NCBI GenBank assembly: GCA_964636675.1 | Contig: CAZWUO010000168.1 | Span: forward strand, 1 to 8,525 | Direction of reading: 5' to 3' | DNA: 8,525 nt | From: JALUUH01 sp964636675 | GTDB lineage: Bacteria; Pseudomonadota; Gammaproteobacteria; S012-40 | Part shown: one piece after another, positions 5,300 to 8,525 of the stretch | Position numbering within the stretch: position 1 is the stretch's first letter | Layout of the letters: each line of letters begins with the position of its first letter | Translations under genes and position numbers: made by a program | Notes under the pieces: generated by a model | Databases searched by the model: none | Told to the model about the DNA's origin: nothing | The model's input: the letters and a program-made list of their open reading frames with translations, nothing else

Positions 5300-5740
5300 A
5301 TGAAATTAGAGTTCAGAGATGGAATTGACAATGATAAAGAATGGATATTTTCTCTTTATGTTTTAACGATGAAAGTTTACATCGAGAGAACATGGGGTTG
5401 GAATGATGAATTTCAAAAAAATATATTTAATTCAAATTTACACCCAACAAAGTTTGAAATTGTATCAATCAACAATGAAAATGTAGGCGTATTTCTAGCG
5501 ATTGAGGAACGTGACCATTTGTGGCTGGAAATGTTGTTAATATATCCAGATAGACAAAATAAAGGTATTGGAAAGTTCATTGTAAACAAATTAAAGAAAA
5601 AATCTATCGATTTGAAATTACCACTCAGGTTAAGCGTCATTAAAGTTAACCCGGTAATTTCATTTTATGAAAAATTGGGATTTTCAGTTTACGATGAAGA
5701 TTCTGATTATTACAAATTAGAATTTAAAGCGGACGTGTAA
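5300..5740 (+). CDS. GNAT-family N-acetyltransferase
   Basis: A 146-residue GCN5-related acetyltransferase transferring an acetyl group from acetyl-CoA to an amine of an unknown substrate. Visible features are the N-terminal beta-alpha unit (FRDGIDNDKEWIFSLY), a WGWNDEFQ segment at 32-39 typical of small uncharacterised GNATs, motif A with the pyrophosphate loop R85-Q-N-K-G-I-G91, and motif B with NPVISFYEKLGF at 117-128. Length is normal and the frame is intact. The ribosome site is weak (only GGA 9 bases before the ATG), as is common for cassette-borne genes. It is flanked on the left by element B, and a CGGATAA heptamer occurs on both sides (5287 and 5741). It is transcribed alone as far as can be seen. 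Confidence 0.9.
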   Translation: MKLEFRDGIDNDKEWIFSLYVLTMKVYIERTWGWNDEFQKNIFNSNLHPTKFEIVSINNENVGVFLAIEERDHLWLEMLLIYPDRQNKGIGKFIVNKLKKKSIDLKLPLRLSVIKVNPVISFYEKLGFSVYDEDSDYYKLEFKADV

Positions 5741-5884
5741 CGGATAAGGTGCTCATGGAATTTTTGTCATTATTTAATGCGGTACCAATAGATTAACGAC
5801 TGTTTAATGAAAAAAATAAACACAGATATTTAACAACGTGGTTTCTGCGTTAGCTGACCAAGCCACCTATTTATAGGAGTTCTT

Positions 5885-6250
5885 ATGTTTAAAATCGTGC
5901 CAAATGGTGTAAATCGTTTAGATATTGAATTAAGTGGAAAATTGGATGCAGAAGATATGAGAGTTGCGCTAGATGAACTAGAGAACAAGTCGAAGAATAT
6001 TGAAAATGGTAAAATGCTGTATGAAATTATCGACTTTCATATTCCATCACTTGGTGCAATTGGCGTTGAGTTTTCTCGATTGCCTGCGATGTTTGGGCTT
6101 ATGAAAAAATTCGACCGCGCCGCCGTATTGACCGATAAGACTTGGTTAAAGAAAGTAAGCGAATTAGAGGGTATCCTGTATCCAGGTCTAGAGATCAAGG
6201 CTTTTAATAGAGACCAAAAAGCGGAAGCAGAAGCTTGGCTATCGAGTTAA
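5885..6250 (+). CDS. SpoIIAA-like (STAS/SEC14-fold) protein
   Basis: A 121-residue soluble protein of the SpoIIAA-like family (STAS/SEC14-type fold). The pattern is complete: an opening strand with LDIELSGKLDAED at 12-24, a long helix, strand MLYEIIDF at 44-51, helix, strand RAAVLTDKTWLKK at 78-90 and the C-terminal P-G-L-E-I-K-A-F with AEAEAWLSS at 113-121. Members have no assigned reaction; lipid binding or a regulatory role has been proposed for the fold. TAGGAG lies 5 bases before the ATG, a strong ribosome site. The gene stands alone, with 75 bases to the AraC-type gene, a gap filled with palindromes. Start and family are well supported; function is unknown. Confidence 0.87.
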   Translation: MFKIVPNGVNRLDIELSGKLDAEDMRVALDELENKSKNIENGKMLYEIIDFHIPSLGAIGVEFSRLPAMFGLMKKFDRAAVLTDKTWLKKVSELEGILYPGLEIKAFNRDQKAEAEAWLSS

Positions 6251-6262
6251 GTTGAGAGTTAT

Positions 6263-6316
6263 CGGCTCTTAAGAGCTTGAGTCGTATGATGGGAAACTAC
6301 CAGATACGGCTCTTAA
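6263..6316 (+). promoter_or_regulatory. Repeats and hairpin in the AraC-type gene leader
   Basis: CGGCTCTTAA occurs twice (6263-6272 and 6307-6316), 44 bases apart. The first copy extends into the perfect 12-bp palindrome GCTCTTAAGAGC (6265-6276). Between them GAGTCGTAT (6279-6287) pairs with ATACGGCTC (6304-6312), reinforced by TGG/CCA inside. The structure could end the STAS transcript or serve as an operator or attenuator for the regulator starting at 6326 or 6338. Confidence 0.45.
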
Positions 6317-6325
6317 TTACCCAGT

Positions 6326-6979
6326 GTGAACAATATTATGAGTAACAATTTATTATCTTTCTGGAGTTCTAGTTCTGTATTAGAAACCAAAACCGTCGTT
6401 CTACCCGATGGATGTCGTGACCTCATCATGAAAGTGGTGAACGGAGGAGACCCCAAGTGGTTTGTATCCCCTATGTTCGATCAAGCAAAATCAATTTCAA
6501 TAGAGGCTAACTCCGTTTTATCCGGCTATCGAATGAAGCCGGGAGTTCATATTGCCGCAAAAGAACTGTTGAAATCTCTTTCTCAGAGTAAAAATAATGT
6601 CGATGATATTTCAAACCTACTCACTGATCATACCCACAGCAAGCGTTCTGTAGAGGAGGCACTTAATTGTTTGGCTACGGATGTTAGCTCCGTAAAACAA
6701 GCCGCAAAAAAACTGGGCGTTAGCACTAGAACGCTGCAAAGATTGATTGCCAAAAACACCAACAAATCGCCGACTTACTGGATTCTTTTAGCTCGAGCCA
6801 GGAGGACAGCAAGGGGATTAACAGAGTCAAGGCCTCTTGCGGATATCGCCGAGATGTATGGGTATGCTGATCAATCACATATGAGTAGAGAATTTAAACG
6901 CTGGTTTAATTTAACTCCTTTGACAATGCGTGCCACACCAAACATTCTTTGCCAATTGCGTCATCAAGGTTATGGCTGA
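6326..6979 (+). CDS. AraC-family transcriptional regulator, DUF6597-like N-domain
   Basis: A 217-residue (or 213 from M5 at 6338) DNA-binding regulator. The C-terminal AraC/XylS domain covers about 108-205, with two helix-turn-helices: SVKQAAKKLGVSTRTLQRLI at 122-141 and PLADIAEMYGYADQSHMSREF at 170-190, followed by KRWFNLTPLTMR. The N-terminal 75 residues carry the LPDGCRDLIM and SGYRMKPG motifs of the DUF6597-type ligand-sensing module, shorter than usual. Neither start has a clear ribosome site; an in-frame TAA at 6314 limits the 5' end. The 3' end overlaps the convergent VOC gene by 10 bp. Regulators with this architecture often sit beside VOC-type genes, so those at 6970 and 7548 are candidate targets. 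Confidence 0.9.
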   Translation: MNNIMSNNLLSFWSSSSVLETKTVVLPDGCRDLIMKVVNGGDPKWFVSPMFDQAKSISIEANSVLSGYRMKPGVHIAAKELLKSLSQSKNNVDDISNLLTDHTHSKRSVEEALNCLATDVSSVKQAAKKLGVSTRTLQRLIAKNTNKSPTYWILLARARRTARGLTESRPLADIAEMYGYADQSHMSREFKRWFNLTPLTMRATPNILCQLRHQGYG

Positions 6980-7368
6980 GACGACACCGGAGTACATAAC
7001 TCAATTAAAAAACCATTGTTGTCAGATACATAGGCTGTGGTTTGTCCCCATGGCATTTCTTCCACGTCTTGTACAAGTGTCGCACCAGCTTCTATAGCCT
7101 TCGTTAGCGCCCCAGGAACATCGTCTGTTTGAAAGGCGATTTCAAATGTAGGGCTAGCAGCGCTCACCTTTCCAGTATTCTTGCCAATGCTAGACATGAG
7201 TTCCAACGAAGAGAACGACAGGGTTGTGTCGCCAGTATCTAGTTCACCATAATCTCCACTTTCGTGCAGCATTGCCCGTTTAAATCCAAAAGCAACCTCA
7301 AAAAATATGAGCGTGTCTGTAACATTTTTTACATAAAGGATCGTATATTTGAACGTTGGGTTTTTCAT
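6970..7368 (-). CDS. VOC-family (glyoxalase/bleomycin resistance fold) protein
   Basis: A 132-residue protein of the vicinal oxygen chelate superfamily, made of two beta-alpha-beta-beta-beta modules. Module one starts KYTILYVKNVTDTLIFFEVAFGFK (7-30) and holds GDYGELDTGDTTLSF; module two starts PTFEIAFQTDDVPGALTKAIEAGATLV (73-99) and closes with PWGQTTAYVSDNNGFLIELCTPV (106-128). E76 and E123 sit where metal-binding acids occur in the family. Members include dioxygenases, glyoxalases and antibiotic-binding proteins; nothing here selects one. The ribosome site is weak. It converges with the AraC-type gene and is divergent from the second VOC gene. The protein looks intact and cytoplasmic. Confidence 0.88.
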   Translation of the reverse strand: MKNPTFKYTILYVKNVTDTLIFFEVAFGFKRAMLHESGDYGELDTGDTTLSFSSLELMSSIGKNTGKVSAASPTFEIAFQTDDVPGALTKAIEAGATLVQDVEEMPWGQTTAYVSDNNGFLIELCTPVSSQP

Positions 7369-7446
7369 TGCATAAATCTCGTCGTTATTTAGAATGTTAA
7401 ATATTAGGTGATGTTAGTTATGCTGTCTTGAATAAATGCGCCAAAA

Positions 7447-7495
7447 TGACAACAAATTCGGTTTTTAGTACTACATTTTAGTATGCTTGTTGTTA
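7447..7495. promoter_or_regulatory. Inverted and direct repeats between divergent VOC genes
   Basis: TGACAACAA (7447-7455) faces TTGTTGTTA (7487-7495), an inverted repeat with one mismatch. Nested inside are two direct copies of TTTTAGTA (7463-7470 and 7476-7483) with 13-bp periodicity. The 179-bp gap between the two VOC starts must hold both promoters, and these repeats are candidate regulator sites. No strong -35/-10 pair could be picked on either strand. Confidence 0.35.
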
Positions 7496-7547
7496 TCTTT
7501 TTTGAGATCATGTTTTAGGGCATTGTTTACTAACTATGGGGGATTTT

Positions 7548-7916
7548 ATGGAAAACCAATTTGTCTGGATAGATATACCGGTTACAAATCTTGACAGAGC
7601 TATTGCGTTTTACTCTGAGGTGTTAGGTGAAAAGCTCACAAAGGAATCGGCATCAGGGTTTTCCATAGGGTTGTTTCCACATGTGAAAACCAATGTTTCG
7701 GGGTGTTTGTACATTTCCGATGGTAACAAGCCATCCGAGAACGGCCCACTGGTCTACTTAAATGCCGAAGGAAAAATCGATAAGGCTACCAACGCAGTTA
7801 AAACCAACGGAGGTAAGGTTCTCCAAGAAAAACATCAAATTGGTGAACATGGTTATCGAGCGATAATTATTGATTCGGAGGGCAATAGGATTGCGCTGCA
7901 TTCGCGAGTAGCATAA
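7548..7916 (+). CDS. VOC-family (glyoxalase/bleomycin resistance fold) protein
   Basis: A 122-residue VOC protein unrelated in detail to its divergent neighbour. Module one reads FVWIDIPVTNLDRAIAFYSEVLGEKL (5-30), the typical strand and helix of the family; module two reads GPLVYLNAEGKIDKATNAVKTNGGKV (66-91) and ends with GYRAIIIDSEGNRIALHS (102-119), the conserved D-x-E-G-N turn. I place the start at the ATG of MENQFVW, because GGGGGA lies 4 bases before it; an ATG at 7536 would add MGDF and lacks a ribosome site. The type is common as an uncharacterised VOC protein; substrate unknown. It is complete and transcribed away from the shared intergenic region. Confidence 0.9.
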   Translation: MENQFVWIDIPVTNLDRAIAFYSEVLGEKLTKESASGFSIGLFPHVKTNVSGCLYISDGNKPSENGPLVYLNAEGKIDKATNAVKTNGGKVLQEKHQIGEHGYRAIIIDSEGNRIALHSRVA

Positions 7917-8000
7917 CAAATAATTCCAAGGACCTTATGTGCATTACATGATATTGCAGTAAAAACATTACTAGTGTAATAAATTTAAGAGGCATTTGAA

Positions 8001-8333
8001 GTGGCCAAATTATATTTAGAGAAATTATCTAATCTTATTTTAGAAATAGACTTGGAAAATGAAATTTCTTTTCAAGTAGAGGCTAAGCATTTTTTTAGTG
8101 GCGCGGCCCTTTATGTTAATAATAAAATATGTGCCTCATGGTCTCCAGTAGGATTGGCATTCAAACTACCAGAACCAGAAGTAAAAAATTTACTCCGCAG
8201 TGGGAAGGCAAAAGAATTAAAATATTTTCCAAAAGGAAATGTTAAAAAAGGGTATGTGCTTTTTGAAAACCCAGAAAATAAAAAACCGACCTATTGGAAA
8301 AAATATTTTATAAAGGCAAGTGAGCAGGCGTAA
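8001..8333 (+). CDS. TfoX N-terminal-domain protein
   Basis: A 110-residue protein matching the TfoX/Sxy N-terminal domain. The core is KHFFSGAALYVNNKICASWSPVGLAFKLP (29-57), equal to the family's G-G-x-x-x-Y-x-x-x-K-x-F pattern, followed by a helix (EPEVKNLLRSGKA) and a YFPKG...GYVLFENP strand pair. Full-length Sxy/TfoX competence regulators add a C-terminal domain and exceed 190 residues; this stand-alone form is a common relative with no proven competence role. The start is GTG at 8001, supported by AAGAGG 8 bases upstream. It lies 84 bp after the VOC gene and could share its transcript. Lys-rich and intact. Confidence 0.82.
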   Translation: MAKLYLEKLSNLILEIDLENEISFQVEAKHFFSGAALYVNNKICASWSPVGLAFKLPEPEVKNLLRSGKAKELKYFPKGNVKKGYVLFENPENKKPTYWKKYFIKASEQA

Positions 8334-8353
8334 TTTGTTCCATACAGAGAAAC

Positions 8354-8372
8354 TGACAAGGTCATTTTTTTT
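8354..8372 (+). terminator. Weak intrinsic terminator after the TfoX-domain gene
   Basis: TGAC-AAG-GTCA is followed immediately by eight T, 20 bases after the stop codon. The stem is only 4 bp, so termination may be inefficient, but position and T-run fit. Confidence 0.4.
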
Positions 8373-8460
8373 GATACTTTATTAACCCAGAGGAATTTTT
8401 ACAGCCTTGTGCGAAAAATATAGAATGGGAGCATTATCCTAAATTCCGTAGTTGACCGCT

Positions 8461-8487
8461 AATCTCGTGACATAACTCACTGAGATT
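8461..8487. repeat. Long imperfect hairpin near the window end
   Basis: AATCTCGTGA (8461-8470) pairs with TCAC and GAGATT (8477-8487, single bulged T at 8481) around the loop CATAAC. Ten base pairs with one bulge is more than chance would usually give. It lies in a gene-free end stretch (8373-8525) in which no other coding sequence is visible. It may belong to a feature continuing beyond the window. Confidence 0.35.
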
Positions 8488-8525
8488 TTGACGTTCAAAC
8501 AGCCTGCCCTGTAGGGGGGATAAGC

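Noticed and set aside
1..8525. CRISPR arrays, tRNA or rRNA genes
   Set aside because: No regularly spaced direct repeats and no cloverleaf-compatible arms or rRNA-like segments were seen; a GTTCAAA near 8494 lacks tRNA context.

Overview
The window looks like an accessory, gene-graveyard-like stretch of a gammaproteobacterial chromosome, probably from a marine or aquatic lineage. This rests on AT-rich DNA by eye, Shine-Dalgarno-led genes, and family flavour (VapBC, AraC with a DUF6597-like N-terminus, VOC proteins, a TfoX N-domain protein, an IS1182-family remnant). The species cannot be named. There are no rRNA or tRNA genes, no CRISPR array and no intact mobile element.

Left part (1-2805): a broken C-terminal remnant of a Crp/Fnr regulator is followed by an intact isocitrate lyase/PEP mutase superfamily gene (+). 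Three consecutive hairpins (1289-1361) separate it from a convergent minus-strand pair. That pair is an ECF-type sigma factor with a cysteine-bearing C-terminal extension and, 72 bp downstream on the same strand, a small secreted NTF2/SnoaL-like (DUF4440-type) protein. The latter has a ribosome site inside a small hairpin plus a second, well-placed internal start that would drop the signal peptide.

Middle part (2806-5300): about 500 bp without a credible gene is followed by a mosaic of decayed genes. A HigB/RelE-type toxin loses its 3' third where it runs into the C-terminal end of an IS1182-family transposase. That fragment is itself split by a clean 117-bp insertion and carries a frameshift and a nonsense codon. 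An intact vapBC toxin-antitoxin operon with a clear palindromic operator follows on the minus strand. Then come a 59-codon orphan ORF and a DUF4386 membrane-protein pseudogene with an internal deletion. Two similar short elements (4596-4640 and 5223-5284) precede the 59-codon ORF and the GNAT gene and are reminiscent of degraded integron recombination sites. This is a hypothesis only.

Right part (5300-8525): small, mostly intact and independently transcribed genes. They are a GNAT acetyltransferase, a SpoIIAA-like/STAS protein, an AraC-family regulator, two divergently transcribed VOC (glyoxalase/bleomycin-resistance fold) proteins with repeats between them, and a TfoX N-terminal-domain protein. 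The AraC gene and the first VOC gene overlap tail-to-tail by 10 bp. Functionally these genes do not form one pathway. The most plausible working units are sigma factor + NTF2-like protein, VapB + VapC, and possibly AraC regulator + VOC genes.
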